A DNA stretch of 64,000 nt from Adineta steineri. Its lineage: Eukaryota; Rotifera; Eurotatoria; Adinetida; Adinetidae. How positions within the stretch are numbered: position 1 is the first letter of the stretch; each line of letters starts with the position of its first letter. This document shows, piece after piece, positions 12,939 through 25,439 of this stretch. Below the pieces are notes generated by a model. It was not told the origin of the DNA. It did no database searches and worked only from the letters and a program-made list of their open reading frames with translations. Location of the stretch: positions 174,803 to 238,802 of the forward strand of contig CAJNOI010000006.1 in assembly GCA_905250115.1 (NCBI GenBank), written 5' to 3'. A program made the translations under genes and the position numbers.

Positions 12939-14422
12939 GCAGGTAGAATTTTTATTGAATAATAAAATGAATTGTTTTGTTTTATTGTTTTCTATAGTTG
13001 TCAGATAATCTCGGTCTTTTTTGCAAGCAGATGTTTTTGTTTTTTATAATACTTTGCAGCAATTCAGTTCCGAATGCTAAAAACTAAGTATCTTTTTTCT
13101 TTCTCTATATCAGTGAATTTTTTTTCTCTATGTTTTTTTTTCGGATGTCGTTATCGCATCATAAGTATTATGAATCATGTTTTTTTTCTTCTTCTCTTTC
13201 TCTTCTGTTGTTTTGTTTGTATTGTGAACAGTACAAACAATAAATAACATGAATGATAGTGATTGTCTTTGTCTTTTTTTCTCCAACGTCAGATATTTCA
13301 GAGAATCTTTTTCAGTAGTTTTTTTTCTTTAGCGTTTGTTTTAGTAGTTTGACTGATTAATATATAGTGATGTTTTTTTTTCTATCAGTTTTTTTTTGCG
13401 CGTGCACGAATTCATCATCAGTCGTGTTTAAAGAGTTTATAGTAGTAACTGTATTTGTTTGTTGTTATTATTGTGAGCTTAGAAGATGTAATCTGCTCCT
13501 CTCTTTTTTTTCTTTTTTCGCTTTGATACAAACAAACACGGTTTTTTAAGTATTCAAAAATAAAATCCAGTAGAGAAAATATTCTTTTTTATTTTTTATT
13601 TTTTCATACAATATAAAGAATCTCATTTCTACATGAGAATTATATTATTTGATAAATGATCACTTGCTATAAAATCAAAATATATGTTGGGGTGGTGTGG
13701 ATGTGGGTTTGGGTATGAATGTCTATATCCTCTTGACCTATACCCACACCCACACTTTTGTTTATCTTCATCTGAATTCTAATTCTGCTCAAAAAAAACT
13801 ATTAGTCTATATTGGAATTCTAATTTTGATCTAGCTATGAACCATTCTTTTATTCTCTCTCTCTCTGTATATCTTGTTATTCTAAAAATGCATACTCATA
13901 TTTGATCTTCTCTATATCCATTATCTTTTGATGTATTCTTCATTCTATGTATTATTATCATTGTTGCTCTTGTTTATATTAGATATTACATTTCATTCTT
14001 TATTTATTTCTTTGATATACTCATTGTCCTGCATTATTTTGTTTAATACGTTTGTCCACATTTATTCATCGATCACCTTTCCTTGTCTTATCTGACATCT
14101 TACTATAGCATTTATTGGTTTGTTACTTTCTCCTGAATATTCTTTGAACGTTGAATAATATCCAAGAAATATCTATTAACAACATTGTTTGAGAAAGTAC
14201 TTAATTAAATAAATGCACGAAAATAGAATAATTCATAGTATGTCATTTTTATTGCTTCATGATAACTGAATTTTATATTTTGCAACATAAAACTTTAATG
14301 AATTAAAATATAGAAATTAAAATTAAAAATTACAAAGAAAAAAACATTTTTAATTTGTTCTATGTACATGTTTTATTTTTTTTGTTCATCGAATACAATC
14401 ACAGAAAAACAAGTCTTTTTTT
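12939..14422. other. Intergenic region between nanos and ZDHHC16 3' ends
   Basis: T-rich DNA that should include the nanos 3' UTR. Apart from an imperfect telomere-like inverted repeat at 13693-13756, only poly-T/TC low complexity is visible. The frame at 13367-13549 is low complexity and not credible. Confidence 0.55.
13693..13756. repeat. Telomere-like TGTGGG inverted repeat
   Basis: The left arm (about 13694-13717) contains TGTGG and TGTGGG units followed by GGGTATG. The right arm (about 13737-13756) is its near reverse complement with CCCACACCCACAC. TGTGGG is the unit reported for bdelloid telomeres; the interpretation as interstitial telomere-like sequence is inference. Confidence 0.5.
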
Positions 14423-16599
14423 TTAAACGTTCATCATTACTAATTTTTTCTGTTCTTCAAATGGTTTTGTTATTTTTCTTATTGGCCAATTAATTCCATC
14501 ACAAAATGGTCTATGAGTTGATGGTAAAAAATTTTTATATAAAATTTCATACCATTTATTTAAACCCAAAAACATTTTCCAATTTAATGTAAAACCTAAA
14601 TCATATGGATTAATAAATGTTTGTTTAAGTTGTTTTAAACGTTTTCTTTCTGTTGAGTTTGTATGAAAATCAATTGTTGTTTCAGCATTTGATACTAACC
14701 AAAAATGCCAAAGAGTAAAACCAAACAAAACTACACCTGCTGTTACAGCAACAATAAATAAAAATAAAAATGTAAAATACATTGATGGATTTGTAACAGT
14801 AGGTAAGATTTCCACTTCATTTACACCTCTACCAAATAATAGATCGAGATAAGAAAAAGCTTTTCTACCAAATAAAAAATGTTGAAATTCACTAAAACCT
14901 AATGTTGCTGCGTAAAATGCACCAATTGTTAAAAAAAAACAAAATTGAAAAAAATAACGATGATTTAAATGTCCAACACAATTATTTATCCATGGACAAT
15001 GATGATCTTGATTTAATATACATTTTGCACATATAGAACAATGATGAGCACGTGTAGGTTTTGGAAATATACATTTTCGACAAATATTTTGAGAATTTAT
15101 TTTTGTATTTAATATTGAATTGGAAGCATTAAGTGGAGTTTTATCTGATAATTGAGTATAATCAGAATCTAAGAAAAGAATAATATTATAATCAATAGTT
15201 TCGGATTAATTCATCATCGATCAGATTTACATCAATATTGAGCAACTTAGACTTACAAAGGAACCTCACCAACTGATACACTCCGTTTGAGCTCAAATCA
15301 GGCCCACAAGCAGATCTTGGTGAGACTAGAGAGAACCTAAAAGGATTTCTGCCCTTGGAGCTGAGTTATAGTCTTTTTACTGAATTTTTGACCATTTTTT
15401 CGATATCGAGCAAAAAATTAAATAACAGAGTTTTGAGCTGAACTCTTGTCCATAGACAGGTCTAATCATCTTTAGATTATCCTGAAAATTTCAACTGAAA
15501 AAACTATTCCTTTGTTGATTTTGATTTTTTGCTCGATATCAAAAAAATGGTGAAAAAATCCAATAAAAAGGCTATAACTCGGCTCCAAAGACCTGTGGGC
15601 AGAAACTCTTTTAGTTTTTTTCTAGTCTCACTAAGACCTGCTTGTGGGTCTAATATGAGTTCAAACGGAGTGTATCAGTTGACAAAGTTCCCTCGTTAGT
15701 TTCAATGAGATTTAATATTCATCGCAACTATGCCAAAACCGTTATTGATTTAAATTATTTTTCACAGAAATATAGTCACCTATTAGGAAGAAAAGTTTTT
15801 CATTTATGAGCGTGACATGTCACAGGTCATGTTTTTTCCTCTCATGGAAATGTACGATGAGTTTTTGTCTTTTTTAGTTTAGATTTCTGTTCAAGAAGGT
15901 AGTACTAAAGTTACCTTCTAAGAACTTCAATGAGACTAATATATTTTATCTTATCACTAGCTTTTTCGAATGAAACCAATAAATTTATCAACTCTAATGG
16001 TCATATCATTCGTGTTTTCTTTAGTTTTAATTAACAATATGATTTAAATTAAGAAAAAACTATTTACCATCATTTGTTAGATTCAATATTGTTACTTCTT
16101 TTGATTTAGTATTATTATTTTTATCAATATGAGCCTGATGAATTTTCATTAAATCTCTATTTGCTTTATCAAAATCATAAGGTTGTTTACGACCAAAATT
16201 TGGTGATGAACCTGGGTCAACTCTTGTACATTGTATATAATTAAACATAATATTTATTAAAAGCCAATGTGAAACAATAATATGACCAAGAAAAGTCAAA
16301 TAATTATGTTGCATATGTATCTCATTAAATAAATGAACAAATATTGATGTATAGAATATATAGATAACAACTGACATAATTATAAGAAAAAAACATATAA
16401 ATAATTTTCCTAAATATTTTGCTAATCGATCAGTTAAGAAAAATAATGGTTGTAATATTGTATCAATACGAAGATCAACTGAATCATCAGAATTATAATA
16501 AAATATTTGATAAATTAAAGATAATCGACGACAGGCGGGTATATCATGTAATTTTGAACATGAAAAAAATCTCCGAAATGAACACCGACAAACACGCAT
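14423..16599 (-). CDS. ZDHHC16: DHHC palmitoyltransferase, ZDHHC16 type
   Basis: A membrane S-acyltransferase that attaches palmitate to cysteines of target proteins. Two exons (16068-16599 and 14423-15168) encode 425 residues. The cysteine-rich domain is complete: ICRKCIFPKPTRAHHCSIC, then QDHHCPWINNCVGHLNHRYF, with the catalytic DHHC at residues 232-235. Four hydrophobic segments are seen, two on each side of the domain. The IFPKP motif, the early YNSDDSVD segment resembling YNSFGGSD, and the C-terminal NPYDLGFTLNWKMFLGL point to ZDHHC16 rather than other DHHC enzymes. Residues around 145-200 (KNNNTKSKE... and NASNSILNT) form an insert not found in the human protein. Its single intron is 899 bp and holds a foldback element, unlike the 50-70 bp introns of neighbours. 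Confidence 0.9.
15251..15701. mobile_element. Foldback (MITE-like) element in ZDHHC16 intron
   Basis: Two long inverted arms, about 15251-15418 and 15525-15701, are roughly 80-85% complementary with a short unpaired centre of about 106 bp. Matching blocks include CAACTGATACACTCCGTTTG near the outer ends, GAGTTATAG in the middle and CGATATCGAGCAAAAAAT near the inner ends. There is no coding capacity. It lies wholly inside the 15169-16067 intron and accounts for half its length. A clear target-site duplication was not found by eye. Non-autonomous DNA element or an old inverted duplication are both possible. Confidence 0.7.
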
Positions 16600-16845
16600 T
16601 TGTTAGATTTTATACTAAAAAATAATTAGAAAAAAAAAACATTTTAATCAAAAATAAAATTTGAAATTTATTTTTGTTGTTTTGGGTTTATTAGAATCCA
16701 ATAAATCCTGAGCACATCAGTCTTCGAAAAAACAAACAGGATGGAACAATGACAAAAAAATATAAATAACCACACACAATCAGTGCGTAAAAGACTGAAG
16801 GCAAAAGATAGATATGAGCAATAACATTTATATGAATTTGTTTTA

Positions 16846-19139
16846 TTATGTCAAATTTGTTTCACGTAATTGCTCTTCAATATCTTCAAGATCGTCAGCA
16901 AATAGATCTTCATCGATTTGTACTGCTTCATCTTCTTCTTCTTCATCATTATTCACTGTTGATGTTGTATCATCATAATTCGATACTGATGCATTATCAG
17001 CACCACCACCACCACTTGCTTGACCGAGTTTATTGGCTTCTTCAGCAAGAGCAGCTTAAAACAAATCAAATATAATATTCTAAAAAAATTGAATTCATTT
17101 TTTATCAAACCTTGTGCAGCTGCTGCTTGTCGTCTTTCTTGTTTTTCACGTTCAGTTTTACGATAATTTGCAAATCGATCTTCACCTGCGACTGTACCTG
17201 TATTATCTGCTTCACGTGCTTCTTGTGCTAAGAGATCAATATCATTCCAATCACGTATAGCAGGTTTTCGGATTGCTGATGCCTGAAAAATAAATATTTT
17301 TTTTTGTATATTTTTCTTTAATATTCAACTATGTTACTTGTTCAGTTGTATTCTCATCTTCGTTTTCATTTTCATTTTCACTTTCTTCATCATCGGATCG
17401 ATGTCGATAATCAATATCATTATCAGCATCTTCATCATCATTTGCAATTAACTCAGGATTAAATGTAAACATTTCACGACCAGATAAACCAACTAAACGA
17501 CCATGTTTAACGAAATCATTTCGTTTTTTTTCTTCATCTTTAATTAATTGTTGTTTTCTTTCTTCAATTTTTCGTTTTTTCCATGCAATAAAAGATTCAA
17601 GTGTGACTTTCGTGACATTTGCACCCAATGCAGCTCGTTCACCTTCAATTAAATCTTCAAGTGAAATTGTTTCTTTTTGATCATCTAATAATTTTTTATC
17701 ACGTTTCAACATAAAACCTATAATTACATTATAGATTAAAATCACATCAAACTATATAATTTATGATTTACCAGCCGGTAGAGCATGTTTATATTGACAA
17801 GCTAGACCGTTTTCTAATAAAAAATGAGAGAAAAAAAATATTTCTAATAATATTCAATTGAATCGAGAAGAATAACTTACGACAAGCCCAAAACCATCCA
17901 TATGTGTTATTCTCAACAGCTTCAAGAAAATATTTGCACACCTACAAGAATAATTCAATTAGATTTCTTAAAGTCATCTTATAACATATTCAATAATACA
18001 TCTTGCTAGTGTTATCCACTAGAAACTAAATACGTTTTTCTATAGTTCATCAAAGTCTTGTTTGGTAGAAAACTCGTTACTCACTAATATTACTCATTTA
18101 GATGAAAATTTCTCTAAACCATTTCATCATTAAAAAAATTTGTTAACATCTGTTTAATTATAACTAAACTAGAATAAAATCCATAAATGTCAAGAATTCA
18201 GCTAATCATTCCTTATCTATAACCCGTAACATATGCTCACTTAAACTTTCTTTCATTTTAATTAAATTCATAAAATAAACACTCGGAAAAATAGTATTCT
18301 AAAAGTTGTTATTAACTATGACTTTCAACAACTCATTTAATAATAAAAATATAGTTCATAATGATGAAAACATACAATTTGTGTAGCATTTTTCTTTCTA
18401 TTATCTTCTCCATGTCTTTTTTCAACAACTTCAGCAAGTTGTGCATCATCCCAATTTGCCATTGTATCTACGGAAAAAAAACATTATTTTATTAAATAAC
18501 AAAAAATATTTTTTTATTTTCATCAAACCATTTTCTTTGCTTGTAATTTCGCGCCCACCATCGTCATATAAACTACGTTTTTCTGCTTTACGTTCAATAG
18601 CAAGATCATGCGAAAATTTACATTTTGCACCTTTCGTACATGAACCTTGTTTAAAGTACATACATAGAACTGATTTTGGATCGGTTCCTAAAATACAAAC
18701 AAAAGTCAATAAATAGAATTAAACAGAATTTATTTATACCAGCAGGAATAACTTGTTGAGCAATAACTGGTTTAAAAAGAGTTAGTAATTCTAGATCAGC
18801 TTTTAATTTTTCTTCTTTTCGTTTTTCTTTTTCTTCTTGCTGTTTAGCAATCTAAATAAACAGATTATTTCCAATAAAATATAATGATATCAATGTAAAT
18901 AACAAACTTCACGAGCTGATTTTCCAGCATTTTGTACTTGATTTTGTACTTGTGCAATAAATTTCTGATTTTTTGCACCTTTTTTATTTTTTAAACCAAA
19001 TGTTTTATCCTAAAAATGATAAACAAACATTCTTTTCTTTTACATATTCCAAAGAAAGCAATTCTTTTGTTATTACTTCAACAGTTTTTGCTTTCGCTTT
19101 TTCTACGGTTTTTTTACTTGGTGCTTGTTTAGGTGGCAT
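16846..19139 (-). CDS. ZC3H15: Zinc-finger CCCH protein 15 (DRG1-binding DFRP1)
   Basis: ZC3H15/DFRP1 binds and stabilises the translational GTPase DRG1. Ten exons (19077-19139, 18908-19009, 18740-18851, 18529-18687, 18376-18467, 17881-17941, 17772-17813, 17338-17717, 17111-17282, 16846-17054) give 463 residues against 426 in human. Visible landmarks in order: basic N-terminus [27 protein letters not shown], a first CCCH finger ([19 protein letters not shown]), a second ([19 protein letters not shown] followed by [11 protein letters not shown]), the DRG-binding [15 protein letters not shown] and [16 protein letters not shown] segment, and an acidic C-terminus ending in [16 protein letters not shown]. 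The order matches human ZC3H15 throughout. The longest intron (17942-18375, 434 bp) holds nothing recognisable. Confidence 0.95.
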
Positions 19140-20145
19140 TGTTTATTTCAAACAATATAATCTATAATAAAACTATATGTAGGAAAGACAACTATGGATT
19201 CTCTTCGAAAAAAAATAATTTATAATTATTTCGACATAGAATTTATATCTTATTGGTTACTTTTTTCAACCAATGATTTTTTGTAAATAAAACTCTACAG
19301 TTAAAACTGAGATAATTGATCACAATGCACAATAAACAACTTATTACCTTCGTCAGAGCTTTTCGGAAAACATATATTAGCCGATCGTATATGTTACTAT
19401 AGATCTTCTAACAGTTTGTTTCATCTAAAATTGTATAGGTTAGATGAGAATGATTATTTTTTCTTATTTATTGACTTATATTTAGTAATTGTTTACATTA
19501 AATACAATCCATATACTATTGCTATATTGAATTAGAGTCCGAACTATGTTTAGAATGAGTAAGTACTCTCATATGGTTCTTCAAATACATAATAATTGCT
19601 TTCTAATCGACATGATTTTTTTTGCGACTAATATTAGAACTATTGATTTCGATTAATTATTTTATCAAAGTACTTTATAAAGAGTCATTATTAACAAACA
19701 AACTTCCGATGGCAATAGTTAGTATAAAACTAGATAACAACTTCTTTCAATGTATAAATTTCTAATTAACAGTAAATATTCTTTTTACATGCTATTTAAT
19801 TAATTTATTCAATGTAAAAATATTATTTTGCTTTTGTATTGATAATGATAATAGATCTCATATTTCCATAAAAAGTCAATCAATTAATTGACGTCACGAG
19901 TTCGTAAATTGTCATTTATTCAATTTTCTTTTTCCTACCAATATAAACATGAACATATGTCAATACGACATAAAACATTTTCTTTTCTGTTCTCATCATT
20001 GAAAGGAAAGATAACAGAAAAAAAGGTTTATTGACATTTGATGTAGTACAATAAGATTATTAGGATTTCTTTTTACATCAAAAAAAAAGAAGGAAGGATC
20101 TAAATTTTTCCATTGTAGATTATTTTTTTCTCTAAGTTTATAATA
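19140..20145. other. Intergenic region between divergent ZC3H15 and cytochrome b561 genes
   Basis: One kilobase of AT-rich DNA separates two divergent start codons. It must hold both promoters, but no specific element is recognisable by eye. Confidence 0.5.
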
Positions 20146-21108
20146 ATGGGTAAAGGAACTTTTGATGAAATAGGTTCAACACGAGTAACATTACAATGGT
20201 TTTCTATAATGGTATTAAGTTCACAAGTAGTCGGTGTTCTTGCTATAATTCTTCTTGCTGTTCTTTTTGGTCAATATCGTGGTGGTTTTGGATGGACAGT
20301 TAGTTGATTTTTTTCTTTTAAATATTATTTAAATTTCTTTTTTTGCTTTTATCGGACATTGATAAAGAATTTAATTATCACCCATTATTTATGACATTGG
20401 GTATGGTTTTTTTCTATGGAGATGGTAGGATATTTTTTTTTACTTATTTAATTGGTAATTTATTTTATATATTTTTGTTCAGCTATTTTGGCTTATCGAG
20501 TATTTCGTGATGTAAAAAAACTTCGTGTTAAAATTTTACATGGATCTTTATTGGCACTTTCATTTATTTTTTCAACAATTGGCCTTAAAGCTGTTTTTGA
20601 TAATCATAATTTTGCTAATCCACCAAAAGCAAATCTTTATTCACTTCATTCATGGGTTGGTCTTACAGCCGTGATTTTATTTGCAGCACAATGGGTGTGT
20701 GGTTTTGTTAGCTTTTTATTTCCGAAATTAAGTGAAGATCTTCGTAAAGCGTATATGCCAAGGTAAAAAAACTAATCGATTTTCTTCAATGAATATATTC
20801 TGTTTTCTTTTAAGTCATAAATTCTGGGGTAAAGCTATCTTTCTTCTTGCTATTGGAGCTGTTTTAATGGGTATTACAGAATATAGTATTTTGTAAGTAA
20901 TATTAATAATGAATTTTTGTAATTTTATACTTTTAATTTCAGTTATAAAATATATAACAATAACGATGTAGATTATCAACGACATTTAATTTGTTTCTTT
21001 GGAGTTTTTGTTCTCATCTTTGCCGGTATTGTTCTTTATCTAGTCAGTAATCCTGGTTATCAACGACCACCTGACAATGAAATTGAACATGTGCCTTTAG
21101 CTGATTAA
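20146..21108 (+). CDS. CYB561-like: Cytochrome b561 family transmembrane ascorbate/ferric reductase
   Basis: A di-haem membrane protein that moves electrons across membranes, usually from ascorbate. Five exons (20146-20302, 20368-20424, 20483-20762, 20815-20892, 20943-21108) encode 245 residues, typical of animal family members. Six hydrophobic helices are visible. The four haem-ligand histidines are present with family spacing: H57 (NYHPLFM), H91 (KILHGS), H127 (LYSLHSW) and H166 (SHKFWGK). AYRVFR and ANLYSLHSW match CYB561/CYBRD1-type proteins. The first splice is the least certain: a donor at 20303 (GTTGAT) keeps frame and gives WTVKFNYHP, whereas the nearer donor at 20299 does not. Which paralogue it is (CYB561, CYBRD1 or CYB561A3) cannot be decided by eye. 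Confidence 0.92.
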
Positions 21109-24100
21109 ATCAACAAACAAAATAATTTTTAAAAAAAAAAAGTTTTATCTAAGAAGAAAAAGATCTTCATTCGAAAAAAAGAAAATTTATATACATATAA
21201 ATATCATTTATAATTGTTGTACCGTAATCTTCTTTACTATTATTATTTTTTTGTTTCTTAGAATATCTCAATGTTGTATTTTCGGATTATTGATAGAGCG
21301 TTATATTATATGATATTAATTTATTATTTTAAAAGAAAACGAGCTGTGAATTTCTTAATGAAGTTAAACTTGGAAGACTCTTTTATCGTTGTTGTTTTGT
21401 CATTCGATATTTATTGTTTAAATTTTTATGAATGTTGTCTCTATCTATTCGAATTTTAACAATAAATGACGTTTGATGTTGTATGCATATTCAATTGAAT
21501 TTATTTATTGAAAAATGATATTGTAATATAATAGGAACACGTCTAGTTTTAACTACAGGCAGTTTTACAGGAAAAAGTCAAATATTTGTTCAAGAATATT
21601 AGCGGAAAGGCAAATAACATTCATTTTCCGTTATGTTTGATGTCAAAAAAAAAGAAAGATTTCTACTTTTATCTTATCTAGCATTCTGCTGATCTCGATT
21701 GATTTTGTTTCAATAATCATGACAAATAGAACTGCATTGAATATAAATAATCTCACTACAAAAAATCTTATTTTTTTGTTGTCAAGGAGATTTTCAATGT
21801 AAAAATTGATACTATTTGAATTAAGTAGATTTATCTTATCGTTTTTCTTGAAATAACAATATACATGATACTCAGATAATATTTTAATATATTGCCACTA
21901 AACATAAATGATCCCTTCGATAATAAAAACGAAAAATATTGAATTCATAATTGCTAAAATTAACTTTTAACAATATGTGAAGTACAGTTGCTAAATTATA
22001 ATATTCGTGTACTTCAATCATAATGAATCAAGAAAAAGATTTGATATAATAAAAGCCTCTCTTTAAATGAAAAAGTAAGTTTAATGTAGTTAATGTTGAA
22101 AAGTTAATATATTTTTTTGGAAATTTTCGATCCTTCTTTCGATCATTATTAGCCTTTTATCACCCACACCCACCCCTTATTGATACATAAGTACTATTAA
22201 CAAATTGAGTATAATTATTTGTGAATTGGATTTAATAACATTCATGGTTATGTTTATCATGTACAAGTTTAAATGATTATAATTATGATGTGTTTATGAC
22301 TATAGTTTTTCTAAATTTTGTGTTCATGTTTCATGTTCATGTTCGTATTCACATATTTTTAGAATTTCTTTTTGTTTGTTAACATCAATTATAAGGTTGT
22401 GGTAAAAGGTTGATAATGATCGAAAGAAGGATCGAAAATTTCCAAAAAAATATATTAAATTTTCAACATTGACTACATTAAACTTACTTTTTCATTTAAA
22501 TTGATTAAAATCTCAAGATTATCATTATTATTTTTCATACATTATAAAAAGCCTCTCATCAAACAGCTATAACTTTGTCTGACTTCATTTAAATGAGTAT
22601 GATAACTCATGCTGATAGAGTGAATTTTATGAATTAAAAAAAATCAGTGTAAAAACGAACATAGATGTATATATAATTCTGCATTTTATATGATATTTAA
22701 ATACCTTCCATTGAAAAATTCAGCAGACTTTTCAATTGATTACTAAAATCAATCGTTTAACATTAACAGATATTTAAATTCTAAAATATATAATTTTTCT
22801 TTTTATGACTTGATCAAATATTCCTCCCCTCTGGGGAAACATTAAATACAATTTAAAAAAAATCGAAGAAGCATCAACGTGTCGGTGCTCTTCTTCTTTT
22901 TATTCGTTGCTTTCCCTTACACGCCGATCAATTGATTACCGGAACTAATGAGCTTGCTTTTTTTATTCTGTGCATTTTTAATTCTTTAACCATCACGAAC
23001 TGTGTATCAGTTTTTCAGAGCTAAAAGAATATGCCGAATCGATCAGCGATCGATATATCATTAGCATTCAAAAAAAAACAAAAGTCATCAATCCGTGAAA
23101 ACTATTTTCAAACAAATTATCAATGTGCTTTTCAATCATTCTCTTTTTCTTTTGAATTCATATGTATATATATATATATATATTATATATTTTGTTACTA
23201 AATTTTCAACTATTTGTAATTCTATATTAATAAACGATGCTTTTCATTATCTTTCATAAATCCCAATTCTCTAAGGCGATTTTCTTTTAGCAAGGACATA
23301 CTTTCATATATGTATATGTTTATTTAACATTTCAGAATAAGACGATTCTTCTCTTTATATACATATATATACGTATTTACATTTATCTACCACCCATAGT
23401 TATTGAGACCAAAGTCACAGCCTAATTTGCTTTGTTCTTTACTCATCGGTATCGATCTTATATATGCATATCATTCTCAGTGGAATATAACTCCAACATA
23501 TCAATTAACGAAGTCCAACATCATCGATGTTTCCCCGCCGAGGGAGTTGCATCGAACACATATAGAGATAAAAGTAAAAGAAATGAAGAAAAAAGAAAAA
23601 AAAAACGAGGAGAAGTAATTACCTTTGTCATTCTCAATATTTTGTTTTGTTTCATCTAGAAATCTTCTCTTTAAAAATAATAAAGAAAAAGAGAAAAAAA
23701 CGGTATTTTTCTTTTCATATCGAATAATTGTCGATATTCATTTATTTCTTTTCTTATATGTATGTATATATCCATTACTGACATGAATATAATTGATTTT
23801 TTTTCTTGTCTTTTACAGAGAATGATCATCATTTTTGTTGTATTGTTCTTTTCTTGAGTTTGATTGTGCCATTATCTTTTTTGACAATCGATAAATGTCT
23901 TTTCCACTGTAATCGTTTTTACAGACAATAATGACTAATAGTAATTTCTTCGACAAACACACACCTGTTTTTATCTTACACTGACATCATGATCGATCAG
24001 CTATTTTTTTTCTTCTTCGACTTCTTCTATAGATGCCATCGAAACATACCAGTTTGATTTACTAACTTACTAGATCGCATTTTTAGAATTTCTGATTATT

Positions 24101-24853
24101 GACAAGTTGGGATAAATATTTCAAAAATTTTTGTTCAAGTAGAAAATATCATTTTTTCTATAACTCAAATGTTTTATTTAATGGAAGAAAAAGAAGAAGT
24201 ATACTTTCACAAGTCTTTTAGAATCTATACGATAATGATGTAAACTATCTTTTTGTTTCATGTATGAAATAATTAATTAGAAGTTATATAGAAAAATAAC
24301 TTTAGTAGATCATGACCAACTATATTCATAAACTCATTATTTGATTAAAATATAAAATAAAATGTTTTTGCTATTTCTATAAGCGATAATCTATCTTTTA
24401 TTATCTTAAATTAGAAACAATATTGATCATACAATTATCGACTAGTTCTATGCCTTTCTTTTTTGACTTGATGATTCGTTCTTCAACGTCTATGTATTAT
24501 CATTATTATTACTCGTTTTCTTCGCTTTTTTTTCTGTTATCAGTTTGCTTGTACATCATCAGCAATACTAAAAGAGAAAAGAGAGGAGAAGAAGAAGAGA
24601 AACATTTCTTAATTGCTATTCGATCCTTTCATCAAGCACAGTCTCAATCAACCAACCAGATAAAAGGAAACTATAGAAAAGAGAAGATAGAGTGGTGGAG
24701 AGAGAAAGAAAAAGAAGATGCATCGTTACGAAATCCAGTAATAGACTTTTGTTTTATATTTGATACATATTGTTAGATTGAATATATATACATATATACA
24801 TACATATACATATTCTCATCAACAGTATTATAACCACTTGAAATCGAATCACA
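21109..24853. other. 3.7-kb gene-free region
   Basis: No credible gene. It contains the foldback element at 22062-22500, a TA microsatellite (about 23164-23188) and AG/AAG-rich low complexity (23570-23700, 24560-24730). Frames at 23403-23659 and 24423-24776 are low-complexity and overlap each other or lack family resemblance. Confidence 0.55.
22062..22500. mobile_element. Foldback element with about 100-bp inverted arms
   Basis: The left arm 22062-22163 and right arm about 22400-22500 are about 90% reverse-complementary, with long identical blocks such as ATATTTTTTTGGAAATTTTC and GATCCTTCTTTCGATCATTA. Both ends terminate in TTTAAATG/CATTTAAA, so TTAA could be the target site. The left inner flank carries CCCACA units (22161-22178). 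A direct repeat AAAAGCCTCTC occurs outside both arms (22051-22061 and 22547-22557). No coding frame lies in the roughly 236-bp centre. This looks like a non-autonomous DNA transposon; a TTAA-type (piggyBac-like) class is inference. Confidence 0.75.
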
Positions 24854-25077
24854 ATGATGACAGATTTTCGCAGTTGTCAACAACAGTACTGTGATGGTCC
24901 ATCGGTATCATCAGCACCTGTTTCGGTTTCATCTTATGGTGCCTATTTCCATCCAAACAGTTCTAATAGTCCAGCAACTCAATTGTATTCATCAGTTGAT
25001 GGACAATATGCTGCTGTTGCTCAATTTGCACCATCTTATGCATCACAATTTTATCATCATCATCATCAACAACAACA
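24854..25077 (+). CDS. N-terminal fragment of a low-complexity, possibly transcription-factor-like protein
   Basis: An ATG at 24854 opens 74 codons starting MMTDFRSCQQQYCDGPS, rich in Ser, Tyr and Ala and ending in a His run and a CAA-coded glutamine run that enters the assembly gap. Composition and the SSYGAYF, YASQFYHHHH style resemble N-termini of developmental transcription factors, but no DNA-binding domain is visible, so the family is unknown. The sequence to the right of the gap belongs to another gene. The alternative overlapping frame at 24891 is a shadow. Confidence 0.55.
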
Positions 25078-25177
25078 NNNNNNNNNNNNNNNNNNNNNNN
25101 NNNNNNNNNNNNNNNNNNNNNNNNNNNNNNNNNNNNNNNNNNNNNNNNNNNNNNNNNNNNNNNNNNNNNNNNNNNNN
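25078..25177. other. Assembly gap (100 N)
   Basis: Exactly 100 N, the usual placeholder for a gap of unknown length. It follows directly on a CAA repeat. The end of the gene at 24854 and the 5' half of the RhoGAP gene are missing across it. Confidence 0.99.
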
Positions 25178-25439
25178 TAAAGTTCAATGAGTATGGGTAT
25201 TACTCGGTGGAACGGTTGATTTTTAAATGTATATATAAAAATAAATGGTGCATATAAGCCAAAGGCATAAAATCCGTTCATCGACCTTGTTGTGTCAAAC
25301 GACAAATTTTGCCTAAGGATGTCTATTTTTAGCTATACACTTTTTTTTAATGTCTCATTCAATCGATTAAGAAGATAAATAAAAAAATTATTTTATTAAA
25401 AAAGTTCTATTAATAATATATAACTTCTTCTTCTTTTAG

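Noticed and set aside
22872..22905. Imperfect hairpin GAAGAAGCA ... TGCTCTTCTTC as a possible microRNA precursor
   Set aside because: The stem is short and interrupted, lies in AG/TC-rich sequence, and lacks the 22-nt duplex expected of a pre-miRNA.
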